Origin: Pelobacter seleniigenes DSM 18267
Lineage (GTDB): Bacteria > Desulfobacterota > Desulfuromonadia > Desulfuromonadales > Geopsychrobacteraceae
Assembly: GCF_000711225.1 (NCBI RefSeq)
Contig: NZ_JOMG01000004.1
Span: forward strand, 620,001 to 684,000
Length of the DNA stretch: 64,000 bases
Reading direction: 5' to 3'
Shown: piece by piece, positions 1 through 8,711 of the stretch
Layout: every line of letters begins with the position of its first letter
Position numbering within the stretch: position 1 is the first letter of the stretch
Notes under the pieces: generated by a model
What the model saw: the letters and a program-made list of their open reading frames with translations, nothing else
Told to the model about the DNA's origin: nothing
Database searches by the model: none
Program-made: the position numbers and the translations under genes

Positions 1-1
1 T

Positions 2-502
2 AATGAGGCAGTTAACTACATTATTACAGCCCCAGAGATAAAATCAGTCGTCGTTTCATACCGGATCAATCAGTATCTATCAGGGAAGCAAGATGGATAT
101 TATCCAAACATTCCGCCATTAAAGTCTGAACAAGAAATAGACGAAATAATTAGTAATTACATAGCAATCACTGATAAATTTGTCCAAGCTGATAAAAATG
201 TTTACTTAGTAATTCAAGCGCCAGAACTACCAGTAAGCATTGATCGATTAATAATGAAAGAGAGAGGAGAATCTTTAAATATATTAGGAAGTACCACCGA
301 ATGGTGGAAAAAAAGAAACAAACCTTTTATGTCCAGGCTTTCGTTATTTAACCCTAAAATTAAGATTATAGATCCTAAAGATATATTCTGTGGCACCAAG
401 CTTTGCTATGCAACTATAAACGGTGAATCTATGTATTTTGACAGTGACCATATGTCAATATATGGCGCGAAAAAAGTAGTCGATATGATAATTAAAAATT
501 AA
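2..502 (+). CDS. SGNH C-terminal domain of a membrane acyltransferase (partial)
   Basis: An open frame enters from the left edge and gives 166 residues before a TAA stop. The C-terminal motif FDSDHMSIYGAKKV fits the catalytic Asp-x-x-His block of the SGNH domain that follows the membrane acyltransferase-3 domain in OafA/YrhL-type O-acetyltransferases. Such enzymes O-acetylate surface polysaccharide or peptidoglycan, with the SGNH domain in the periplasm. The transmembrane part and start are outside the window. Base composition is AT-rich, like the glycosyltransferase and flippase downstream and unlike the rest of the window. The family call rests on the terminal motif and context; a free-standing SGNH hydrolase cannot be excluded. 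Confidence 0.72.
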   Translation, partial: NEAVNYIITAPEIKSVVVSYRINQYLSGKQDGYYPNIPPLKSEQEIDEIISNYIAITDKFVQADKNVYLVIQAPELPVSIDRLIMKERGESLNILGSTTEWWKKRNKPFMSRLSLFNPKIKIIDPKDIFCGTKLCYATINGESMYFDSDHMSIYGAKKVVDMIIKN

Positions 503-504
503 GG

Positions 505-1300
505 TCATGTCTAGTTAAGCTACCATTTGGATATCGTAAGCATTCCTTGAGATTGGGGCAGAAATTTTTAGGGTTTTTCCATATACGCAGTCTACCATAG
601 GGGGTATGATAAACATAGAGCTGGCCCCAGTCAGCAGGACAAATTGGCAGCGGGAATAAGTTGGAAATCCTTCATGGTTATGCCGCAGGATGGAGTCTTG
701 CTGGTGAGCCAGTCCATAATTTACACGAAATATAGAGAACCTCGCGCTGCATCGGGAACTAGGTCACATCGGCACAGCAGATCTGATTGGCTTGTCGATT
801 TCCAGCACCCCCAACATGTAAGGATAGTCTTTGTGCTGCTGAGGCGGTTTTGATATGTTCGGCTTCTGGATGATTGGCGACGGGTCTAGTGGCCTCATCG
901 GCTGGGCAACCCTCTTTCGGCCGAGAGTTTAGCACTGGCGGTGCAGGTGTCGCGCCATTTGTCGGGCTCTTTAGTAAGGTGTCTCAAGAAACTGCTCGTC
1001 AATTAGACGCATGGGTTTCAGGTTGAGTGGATTTTTCCCGGTCGCATCGCCGTAATAGTGCGATCGACTGATGATTAACAGCTCACATTGCCGGGCAATA
1101 TTCATGCTAGCAACCTGGCCGGGTTCGACCAGGCTTTCCCTTTGAGCGTGGTTCAGCGTCCGAAGGTTTATGACGAAAAATCAATTGTCAGCTGGCCGAT
1201 TTTGAATGTCGCTTCTGCTTGATTTTATTCATGGTGATTCTCCTTTGTCAGTGTCCGGCATTCTATCTATGCCACACTGTCCAAATTCTGGGGACCTCCT
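505..1300 (-). pseudogene. Decayed IS3-family transposase (OrfA-OrfB remnant)
   Basis: Reading the minus strand from about 1105 gives the characteristic N terminus of an IS3-type OrfB (MNIARQCELL, then LIDEQFLETP, ARQMARHLHRQ and IIQKPN). The start of the DDE domain follows (YPYMLGVLEIDKP, then a recognisable DWLTSK stretch). The frame is broken by several stops and shifts, and the C-terminal third is barely recognisable. Upstream, an OrfA scrap starts at an ATG at 1230 and is internally deleted. The stretch around 1260-1300 resembles an IS3 end. No functional protein can be made. It accounts for most of the gene-free sequence between the acyltransferase and the glycosyltransferase. Confidence 0.75.
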
Positions 1301-1387
1301 CCGAGGGTATAGTTTTATTGGTTGGCTATTGGCTATTATTTCTATCGCTAATGTTGATATGGGTTTCTCTGTAGAGGAGGTGTCAAT

Positions 1388-2164
1388 ATGTTTTTGGGAA
1401 TTATTATTCCGATTAAAGCTAAGCAGGTTTCACGAGATTGGAATATTACTTGTCACTCTTTAGAAGCAACATTGGCCTCTCTTTATAACCAAGCAGATCA
1501 TGATTTTGTTGTAGTTATTGCTGGCCACGACGTTCCTGATTTTTTAGAAAAAAATAAGCCTTCGAATATTGAATTTTGTAGAGTTAATTTTCCTTCTCCT
1601 GAACGAGTTGATGGTCTTTTCAATCCTCAAGACCTTATTAATGACAAAAATCTAAAAATTATTTCTGCTCTCAAGGAAATAAATAAATACAGCCCCGAGT
1701 ATGTTTTTCAATTGGATTCTGATGATTTATTACATAAGGACTTTGTGAAGTTATTAAAAATGAAAGGATCATTTGATTTCTTAACGATTGATGGCGGCTA
1801 TATTTTGTTTGAGTCCTGTCAGAGATATATTATAACGAATGAACTTAATCAATATTGTGGGTCCTCTGTTGTCATTAAATCATCTCATTTGAACTTTCCA
1901 AACTCCGTTGATCTTGAATTTAGGCTTGAGGTTCCTTGGACAAAGCATAGGCATATGAATATCCATAATTTTTATAAAGGAACTCCTTCTTTTAAATTTT
2001 TAAGAACGTCTGATCGATTGGTAAGCTATGTTGTTGCTAGTGGCGATAATTTTAGTGACCGTTGGCGTAATAGCTTTTTTAAAAAACTACGTTGGAAGGT
2101 TAAGCCATATCTTTTTGGTAAGAGAATAGACCGGATATTTAGAAATAATTTTGGTCTTTTGTAA
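1388..2164 (+). CDS. GT-A-type glycosyltransferase-like protein
   Basis: This 258-residue protein begins at an ATG preceded by a strong GAGGAGGT ribosome binding site. The N terminus (MFLGIIIPIKAKQ) looks like the first beta strand of a GT-A nucleotide-sugar-binding fold, and the motif DSDD at residues 110-113 matches the metal-binding DxD of that fold. It is probably cytoplasmic and involved in surface-polysaccharide assembly, which fits the acyltransferase and flippase nearby. Donor and acceptor sugars cannot be read from the sequence. Codon use is strongly AT-rich, and transposase remnants flank it on both sides, which suggests transfer. Confidence 0.7.
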   Translation: MFLGIIIPIKAKQVSRDWNITCHSLEATLASLYNQADHDFVVVIAGHDVPDFLEKNKPSNIEFCRVNFPSPERVDGLFNPQDLINDKNLKIISALKEINKYSPEYVFQLDSDDLLHKDFVKLLKMKGSFDFLTIDGGYILFESCQRYIITNELNQYCGSSVVIKSSHLNFPNSVDLEFRLEVPWTKHRHMNIHNFYKGTPSFKFLRTSDRLVSYVVASGDNFSDRWRNSFFKKLRWKVKPYLFGKRIDRIFRNNFGLL

Positions 2165-2404
2165 CTTTATTTGTATGAGTTTTAACTGTATATCTTATAT
2201 AATTATTTTTTATAGATTTTGTGTTTTTGGGTTAGCTTTACTCTGAACAAGAATCAGCTATCGCAAGAGCTTATCTCTCTAGGCTATAAACCTTTTGCGA
2301 TTGCTAAGATATAATTGCGCTTACTGAGATAAGCGTTTCGTAAAAAGTCTTCTTTGAGAAAGTATAAGCAGAGGGGTGATTGGTTTGTATTTCGTGGTGA
2401 TTTT

Positions 2405-3285
2405 ATGAAGCCAAGAGGTGCTCAGCGTAACCAGTTAGAACTGTCTCGGATCCGTCTCGACCAGATTCTCAATTGGGAGCATTCGCTATTTGTTCTAGCC
2501 AAGCGGATCGACTGGTCGGTCTTTCGTGAAAAGTTCAAGGACCTCTATATCGAGAAATCGCCCTACACGACTGATGGTCGGCTTGCACCGCCTCAAGCGT
2601 GCGTTCGTTGAAGGCGATGGGGCGGCCGTCGCCCGCTTGGTGGGGAATGGTTGCTGGCAGTATTCCTGTGGCTTCGCATATTTTATCCATTACCTTGTAG
2701 AACGTAATACGGAAGCCAGGCCAAGTCAAGCAGGGGGGGGGGGGGGCTGACCTTGAAGCCGTCTTCTGTCTCAGCGGTGGCACAACAAATACACGTTTTA
2801 TGGCCTGCAAAAACTGTATGAGACCTGTGTCAACAAAGGCAAGGCTCCTCCAAAAAAAATAATACTAGTTCGTTACAGGATTAGCCCCTGTATCGCCAAC
2901 AAAGATGGCTTTATTCTTGGTGCTCAGCGTTTTAAGGGCAACCCTTATGACGGCCATGCCCTCAAAGGGGGCCCCGATAGAGTCGCCGACCTTATAGGCA
3001 CAATGCCTGATTGCTGCTATATTGATCGTGTTTACCGAGGTCATTGAGTGGCGAAACTCAGGTGTTTCTCTCCGGTTAAAAGTGCAACGTGATGCTGGCA
3101 ATCAAAAAAGGAACTGAAGCGGCGCAGTGTCCTTGAGGCCGTCATTGGTCATCAGAAATTCAAAGATTGTTTGGGGTGGAAGCGGTCGACCTCGGTCGTC
3201 AATAGTGGACAGTAAGATATTAACCGACTGACCGCTCTTTGGAATATTGTTCTCATGGGTGCTAGCAAAAAGATAGGCAGGCCTC
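2405..3285 (+). pseudogene. Decayed IS5-family transposase
   Basis: The ATG at 2405 starts a typical IS5-type N terminus (MKPRGAQRNQ, then RLDQILNWEHSLFVLAKRID and WSVFREKF). A frame change near 2575 continues it (RLMVGLHRLKRAF, then WQYSCGFAYFIHYL). After a G14 tract at 2733-2746 the catalytic half resumes with NKGKAPPK, FILGAQRFKGNPYDGHAL, YIDRVYRGH and KELKRRSVLEAVIGHQKF, which correspond to the DDE core and the VIGH-type Glu region of IS5 transposases. Stops and shifts break all frames. The sequence between 2165 and 2404 is AT-rich and contains the inverted pair CTTATCTC/GAGATAAG, perhaps the left end of the element. Confidence 0.75.
2733..2746 (+). repeat. G14 homopolymer tract
   Basis: A run of 14 consecutive G bases lies inside the decayed IS5 transposase. 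Such tracts are prone to slippage, so either a real expansion or a sequencing or assembly error is possible. It coincides with a loss of reading frame in the pseudogene, so no expressed gene is affected. Confidence 0.9.
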
Positions 3286-4385
3286 TTCCGCTTCCGGTTG
3301 TAGAAGGCTTCCATGCAAGTCCTGATCTCCTGTATTGCTTCGCATCTAATGTATTCGACGGTGATGCATGAGAAAATTCCCCAGAAGTTTTCAGTCGGCG
3401 CATTATAAAGCAGTTGCCTTGCCGGTTCATTGATACTCGCATTTCGAACTGATCGAGATGCTGGCGAAGCTCCTCCGCGTAGTGCTGGCTGCCGCGTTTG
3501 GAATGATGGATCAAGCCAGCACACTAACCTTTTGGTCGCGGCGGCACGGAACAGAGATTGGGAGACGAGATTCTTTGCCATTTGCTCTCCCATGGCGTAG
3601 CCTATGACTTCTCCGGTATAGAGGTCTTTGTGGCCGGCAAGATATAGCCAGCTTTCGGCCGTGGGGATATGGGTGTCCCATGTCGGGTTCGGGACGGCCT
3701 TGAAAAAAATAGTTTAGAGGGCTCCTTGTGGTCAGTCACTAAGTATTGCGAATTTTTCGTTGCCTTGAACTTCTTGATTTTTTGATTTGCTTGCAGTGCT
3801 GGCCACCTTTCTGCCTATTCGCTTGATCTGGTGAACACCAACATGAATGTTGTGGTCAGTAAGGTCCTCTTTTAGGCGCTCTGGGCCGTAGGCTTCTTTG
3901 GCTCTTTTATGAGCCACAATAATTTCAAGTTCGAGCCGTTTTTCTTTTTTCCAGGAGAGGTTCTGTTCGTTTCAATTAGGTATATAATAGCCACTTATTG
4001 AAAGCTCCAAAAGGCAGCATAGTAGAGGAGTCGGATGCTCAAAGCGAAGCTGTTTTATTAGCGCGTATCGTGCAGCGACTCCTTGTCAAAGCCAGCTGGT
4101 GGCCTTTTTGAAAATATCTCGCTCCTGCTTGAGCTGGGGCCGCTCTCAGTTGACGCGAGCGAACTCTTTCTCAATCTCGGTCAAGGGGAACTGCTCACTG
4201 CCGATATCGCCAAGTTTGCCTGTTCTGTGAGTCCTGTCCAGCTTTCAGGGATCGATTTAGGAGTTGTTGGATGCTTCATATGCAGTTAAGCCTCCTCTGT
4301 CACCATTTTCACGGCTTCGTTACGAATTTCTTTCGAATAACGAGCGTTTGATCTTTTTGATATTGTGGCATCTCCGCTCGGAGTA
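3250..4385 (-). pseudogene. Second decayed IS3-family transposase (OrfA-OrfB)
   Basis: On the minus strand an OrfA-like scrap (RYSKEIRNEAVKMVTEE, then SSSPLTEIEKEFARV and LKQERDIFKKATSWL) leads into OrfB. OrfB reads ARYALIKQLRFEHPTPLL, AHKRAKEAYGPERLKEDL, SWLYLAGHKDLYTGEVIGYA, LVSQSLFRAAATKR, IHHSKRGSQHYAEELRQHL and NAPTENFWGIF. Those blocks are the three acidic-residue regions of an IS3-type DDE integrase domain. Several internal stops and frame changes make it non-functional. It is a different IS3 lineage from the remnant at 505-1300 and abuts the IS5 remnant tail to tail. The following 250 bases up to the flippase contain nothing recognisable. Confidence 0.78.
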
Positions 4386-4637
4386 GATTGTAAACTTTGG
4401 TATCTGATATTTTTCAACTTATCTCTGGTTGTGTGGTGTCTTGGGCGATAAAATCAACGCTCGGATGGCTGCGATTGGTTAAGACCTCAGGGTGATCCTG
4501 AGAACTTTTAGTTTTCTTGAAAATTTTAAAAGAACAAATTGGCAGAATGACAAATTGAGTTAAGTCACAAGAGAAGCGATTGCTTCAGTCTGAAGAACAG
4601 GCTTTGGAACTATCAACTATTTAAGGAGATGTAGTTT

Positions 4638-6101
4638 TTGAATCATGTTGCTAAAGGCATTATGAAAGGATCTATTTGGCTGCTTTCTCTAAGAATGTTG
4701 ATGAGAGGTTTAGGTGTTATTAGCACCTTAATCCTTGTCCGGCTTTTGACTCCTGAAGATTTTGGCCTCAATGCTATTGCGATGTCTATATTTTCCTTGA
4801 TTGATTTGTTTTCTAGGTTTGGTTTTGATACTGTTCTTATTCAAAAGCAAGATTCAGATATGGATGATTACAATACAGCTTGGACTTTGAATATTTTTTT
4901 GGGCTTATTTTCTTTTGTTTTTATAATTATATTGAGCCCTTATGCTGCAATTTTTTATAATAATAAAAATATTAAATATATTCTTGTTGCAACAGCATTT
5001 TTATTTTTAATAAATTCTTTTTCTAATATAGGTGTTGTTGATTTTAGGAAAAATTTGACTTTCCATAAGGAGTTTATACTTCAGATAATACCAAAAATAA
5101 TTAGTTTTTTTTGTACTATTGCTTTGGCAATTACTTTTAAAAATTATTGGGCTCTTATTATTGGTAGTTTGGTTTGGAAGTTTTCTATCGTCGTTGTCAG
5201 TTATATTATGAGCTCTTTTAGGCCAAGAATTTCTTTTAGTAAAATCAATGATCTCTTTAATTTTTCTAAATGGTTGTTTTTTAACAATGTTATTCAATTT
5301 TTAAATACAAAATCTCCAGAGCTTGTTATTGGGAAAATGATAAACCCTAGTGCTGTTGGGCTCTTTTCAATCTCTACTGAAATATCTAATATGGCGTCTT
5401 CTGAACTTGTTTCGAGTGTTAATCGGGCGTCTTATCCGGGCTATTCAATTGTGGCCAAAGATCCTGAACAACTTAAAGAGTTGTATCGTGGCGTAATGGG
5501 GAGTATCGCTATTTGGGTTTTGCCCGCGGGAATTGGCCTAGCATCAGTTTCGAAAATTTTTGTTTCTTGCTTCTTTGGTGATAAGTGGGTGGGGATGGAG
5601 CACGTGATTGTTTACTTGGCATTGGCCAGTATGCTGTTCGCTTTAAATTCTAATTCTGGATATGTTTTTTTAGCAACAGGGAAACCTAAAATTACTACTT
5701 TTATTTCACTGGCAAGAGTTCTCTTATTTATTCCTCTTTTTATTGTTGGAGTAAAATATAATGGTGTCGTTGGTGCAGCACAGGCAGCTCTTTTTTCATC
5801 ACTTTTTGTTTTTATAACGTATAGTTTTGTTCTGTGCAAATACCTTTCTTATTCTTTTGTAGATTTTTTTAATATTTTTATTAAGCCTTTGCTTGGATCT
5901 CTTTTAATGGCTTTTTTACTGAGATGGTTTATAAGTTTTGAATTGAATATTTCTGAATACTTTTTGTTGTCTGTATTGGTAATTGGTGGTGCTGGCTTTT
6001 ATTTAATTATGGAAATTTGCCTTTGGGTCATCTTTGGGTCTAATGATGGTCCTGAAAAAAAAGTTGTTGATTATTTTTTATCTAAAATACGCATATCTTA
6101 A
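4638..6101 (+). CDS. Wzx/WzxC-type polysaccharide flippase
   Basis: This 487-residue, very hydrophobic protein has the layout of a MATE/MOP-superfamily polysaccharide exporter (Polysacc_synt family), with 12 or more predicted membrane spans across its length. The N-terminal block RGLGVISTLILVRLLTPEDF is the usual signature of WzxC-like flippases. These move undecaprenyl-linked repeat units across the inner membrane. The start is a TTG with AAGGAGA eight bases upstream; the first in-frame ATG is eight codons further in and has no such site. AT-rich codon use groups it with the upstream glycosyltransferase rather than with wecB, which follows 39 bases later. Confidence 0.85.
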   Translation: MNHVAKGIMKGSIWLLSLRMLMRGLGVISTLILVRLLTPEDFGLNAIAMSIFSLIDLFSRFGFDTVLIQKQDSDMDDYNTAWTLNIFLGLFSFVFIIILSPYAAIFYNNKNIKYILVATAFLFLINSFSNIGVVDFRKNLTFHKEFILQIIPKIISFFCTIALAITFKNYWALIIGSLVWKFSIVVVSYIMSSFRPRISFSKINDLFNFSKWLFFNNVIQFLNTKSPELVIGKMINPSAVGLFSISTEISNMASSELVSSVNRASYPGYSIVAKDPEQLKELYRGVMGSIAIWVLPAGIGLASVSKIFVSCFFGDKWVGMEHVIVYLALASMLFALNSNSGYVFLATGKPKITTFISLARVLLFIPLFIVGVKYNGVVGAAQAALFSSLFVFITYSFVLCKYLSYSFVDFFNIFIKPLLGSLLMAFLLRWFISFELNISEYFLLSVLVIGGAGFYLIMEICLWVIFGSNDGPEKKVVDYFLSKIRIS

Positions 6102-6140
6102 AAACTATCTGTTTTTAATAATTTTAATTATGGCGATAAT

Positions 6141-7280
6141 ATGGCTATAAAAAAGATTCTCTCAATTTTCGGCACTCGCCCTGAAGCCATTAAAATGGCT
6201 CCTGTTGTTAAGGCCCTTGAAACGTCCGATCTGCTGGAGTCAGCTGTTTGTGTGACGGCTCAACATCGGCAAATGCTGGATCAGGTGTTGAACCTGTTTC
6301 AGATCAGGCCACAGTTCGATTTGAATATCATGGCGCCCGGGCAAGACCTGTTTGACGTGACCAGCCATGTTTTACTTGGCCTGAAGCCGGTGTTGGAGGG
6401 CTATCGGCCTGACATGATTCTGGTCCATGGTGACACGACGACGACAATGAGTGCAGCGCTGGCGGCTTTTTATCTGCGTATCCCGGTTGGGCATGTCGAA
6501 GCGGGGCTGCGGACCGGCAACAAGGCCGCACCGTTTCCTGAGGAAATCAACCGCTGCCTTACCGGTCATATTGCTGATCTGCATTTTGCACCAACTCTCA
6601 CGGCCCGAGAAAACCTGCTTCGTGAGGGTATCCCGACGGAGAACATTCACATTACCGGAAATACGGTCATCGACGCCTTGCTTGAGGTGGTCAGTTCTAT
6701 TCGTGAGGACAGACTGCTCCAAGGGCGGTTCGCTGAACAATTTTCTTTTCTTGATCCTGAAAAAAGACTGATTCTGGTTACCGGACATCGGCGGGAAAAT
6801 TTTGGAGCAGGGTTTGAGAATATTTGTCAGGCCCTGGCCCGAATCGCGGAAACCTTTCCGGATACGGAAATTGTCTACCCGGTGCATTTGAATCCGAATG
6901 TTCAGGCTCCGGTGCGACGGATTCTTGGCGCGACCCCCGGCAATAATGTGCACTTGATTGATCCTTTGGATTACCTGCCTTTCGTGTATTTAATGGATCG
7001 ATCCTACCTGATTATCACTGATTCTGGCGGTATTCAGGAAGAAGCCCCATCATTGGGCAAGCCGGTGTTGGTGATGCGTGACACAACTGAGCGGCCCGAG
7101 GCGGTTGTTGCCGGCACTGTTGAGCTTGTTGGCACTGACGCAGAGCGAATTTATTCCGCTGCCGCGGCTTTATTAACGGATCAGAACAAATATCGGCGTA
7201 TGAGCGAAGCGCATAACCCGTATGGAGACGGACATGCGAGTCAGCGGATTGTAACGTTGCTTGAAAATTATTTTGCCTGA
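6141..7280 (+). CDS. wecB: UDP-N-acetylglucosamine 2-epimerase (non-hydrolysing)
   Basis: The 379-residue protein interconverts UDP-GlcNAc and UDP-ManNAc in the cytoplasm. The N terminus [17 protein letters not shown] is diagnostic. The expected active-site segments follow in order: [35 protein letters not shown] and the UDP-binding [18 protein letters not shown]. Length matches the family (about 375). It lies 33 bases upstream of wecC, whose enzyme oxidises the product, so the two form a UDP-ManNAcA pathway for exopolysaccharide or O-antigen. Base composition switches from AT-rich to chromosomal at this gene, marking the edge of the imported segment. Confidence 0.95.
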   Translation: MAIKKILSIFGTRPEAIKMAPVVKALETSDLLESAVCVTAQHRQMLDQVLNLFQIRPQFDLNIMAPGQDLFDVTSHVLLGLKPVLEGYRPDMILVHGDTTTTMSAALAAFYLRIPVGHVEAGLRTGNKAAPFPEEINRCLTGHIADLHFAPTLTARENLLREGIPTENIHITGNTVIDALLEVVSSIREDRLLQGRFAEQFSFLDPEKRLILVTGHRRENFGAGFENICQALARIAETFPDTEIVYPVHLNPNVQAPVRRILGATPGNNVHLIDPLDYLPFVYLMDRSYLIITDSGGIQEEAPSLGKPVLVMRDTTERPEAVVAGTVELVGTDAERIYSAAAALLTDQNKYRRMSEAHNPYGDGHASQRIVTLLENYFA

Positions 7281-7313
7281 TTTTTTATCTTCAACTGGGA
7301 ACGGGACTGACAT

Positions 7314-8558
7314 ATGCAAAATTATCAAAAAATAGTTGTCATGGGACTTGGTTATATCGGCTTGCCGACAGCATCGATGCTGGCTACCAAAGGGTTGCAG
7401 GTCTTGGGAGTGGACGTTAATGCTTCAGCGGTTGATACCATAAATCACGGTAAAATTCATATTGTCGAACCTGATCTCGATATCCTGGTCAAATCAGCGG
7501 TTAACAGCGGGAACCTGAAAGCGTCCATGACTCCTGAACAGGCCGATGCTTTTATTCTGGCGGTACCGACCCCTTTTGTTGCCGATGCAGAAGCCCACGA
7601 GAAAATTCCGGATTTGAGTTATGTTGAAGCTGCGACCAAGGCAATTTGCCCTTATCTGGAAGAAGGGAACCTGGTGATTCTTGAATCAACTTCCCCGGTT
7701 GGAGCGACAGAGATGATTCGGGACATTATTTACCGGGAACGTCCTGACCTTGCCGAAGTTGATCCGCAAAAGAAGCATGGCCGCATTTATGTGGCCCATT
7801 GTCCGGAGCGGGTTTTGCCCGGCAGTATTCTCCGTGAACTTGTTGATAATGATCGCATTGTTGGTGGCGTAGATAAGGAGTCGGCCCAGAAGGCTCAGTC
7901 TCTGTATAAATCGTTTTGCAGCGGGAAGATTTTTCTGACCGACAGCCGGACCGCTGAAATGGCCAAGTTGGTCGAAAACTCTTTTCGTGATGTCAATATC
8001 GCTTTTGCCAATGAGCTGTCCCTGATCTGTGATCGGTTGTCGATCAATGTCTGGGAATTGATTGAGTTGGCTAACAAGCACCCTCGTGTTAATATTTTAA
8101 GCCCTGGGCCTGGCGTCGGGGGACATTGTATCGCTGTCGATCCTTGGTTTGTCGTCCATGCTGCCCCTGAGACCGCGCGATTGATTCGTACCGCCCGCGA
8201 GGTGAATGATGGAAAACCACACTGGGTGCTGGAGAAAATCAAACAAAAAGCGGATCGCTTCAGAGATCCTGTCATCGGCTGCCTGGGGCTTGCATTTAAA
8301 GCAAATATTGATGATTTAAGGGAGTCTCCGGCGTTGCAGATTGCTCAGCAGCTGGAACGCATGCAGATCGGTAAGGTCATGGCTTGTGAGCCGAATGTGG
8401 TCAATGGTCATAGCCCGCTTCCGCTTCATGATCTTCATGATGTGCTTAAGGAAGCGGATATCCTGGTTCTGCTGGTCGATCATGATGAGTTCAAGGAAAT
8501 CGATCATGAACTGCTGAAGGCCAAAGTTCTTATAGATACGCGTGGCTGTTGGCGGTAA
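7314..8558 (+). CDS. wecC: UDP-N-acetyl-D-mannosamine dehydrogenase
   Basis: The 414-residue protein belongs to the UDP-glucose/GDP-mannose dehydrogenase family and oxidises UDP-ManNAc to UDP-ManNAcA with two NAD+. The N-terminal Rossmann motif reads MGLGYIGLPTASMLA. The central domain has AKLVENSFRDVNIAFANEL, and the catalytic cysteine lies in PGVGGHCIAVDPWF. The C-terminal UDP-binding domain starts near LGLAFKANIDDLRESPAL. It is probably cotranscribed with wecB just upstream. Specificity for ManNAc rather than GalNAc or glucose is inferred mainly from its partnership with wecB. Confidence 0.92.
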   Translation: MQNYQKIVVMGLGYIGLPTASMLATKGLQVLGVDVNASAVDTINHGKIHIVEPDLDILVKSAVNSGNLKASMTPEQADAFILAVPTPFVADAEAHEKIPDLSYVEAATKAICPYLEEGNLVILESTSPVGATEMIRDIIYRERPDLAEVDPQKKHGRIYVAHCPERVLPGSILRELVDNDRIVGGVDKESAQKAQSLYKSFCSGKIFLTDSRTAEMAKLVENSFRDVNIAFANELSLICDRLSINVWELIELANKHPRVNILSPGPGVGGHCIAVDPWFVVHAAPETARLIRTAREVNDGKPHWVLEKIKQKADRFRDPVIGCLGLAFKANIDDLRESPALQIAQQLERMQIGKVMACEPNVVNGHSPLPLHDLHDVLKEADILVLLVDHDEFKEIDHELLKAKVLIDTRGCWR

Positions 8559-8589
8559 AAGGCTATCTGCATTTAATTACCATACGGAA

Positions 8590-8630
8590 AACTCCGAATC
8601 GTAATTAGTTGGCATCCGGAAACTCCGGAC
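8590..8630 (+). promoter_or_regulatory. Two successive CGGA/TCCG hairpins in a 5' leader
   Basis: The 153-base gap before the Big2 lipoprotein gene contains two related stem-loops in a row. The first spans about 8574-8607, with an outer TAATTAC/GTAATTA stem enclosing CGGA-AAAC-TCCG. The second spans about 8609-8636, with an outer TTGGC/GTCAA stem enclosing CCGGA-AAC-TCCGG. They may be an RNA leader structure or a pair of operator palindromes. They do not match the cyclic-di-GMP riboswitch pattern that I know, and no clear sigma-54 promoter was found. Confidence 0.4.
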
Positions 8631-8711
8631 GTCAACGCATAAGTTTTCAGATTGGCAACGAGCAGTTTCCGGGGAAAATCATTGAGTCGGTAGTGAAAAT
8701 AGACGGTTATT

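Noticed and set aside
644-1463. Small plus-strand frames at 644-853 and 1206-1463
   Set aside because: They lie in a decayed IS3 transposase read on the other strand, or overlap the well-supported glycosyltransferase start, and show no family signature.
8559-8711. Cyclic-di-GMP riboswitch before the Big2 lipoprotein gene
   Set aside because: The two-hairpin shape was suggestive, but the conserved GEMM bases and tetraloop-receptor pattern are absent.
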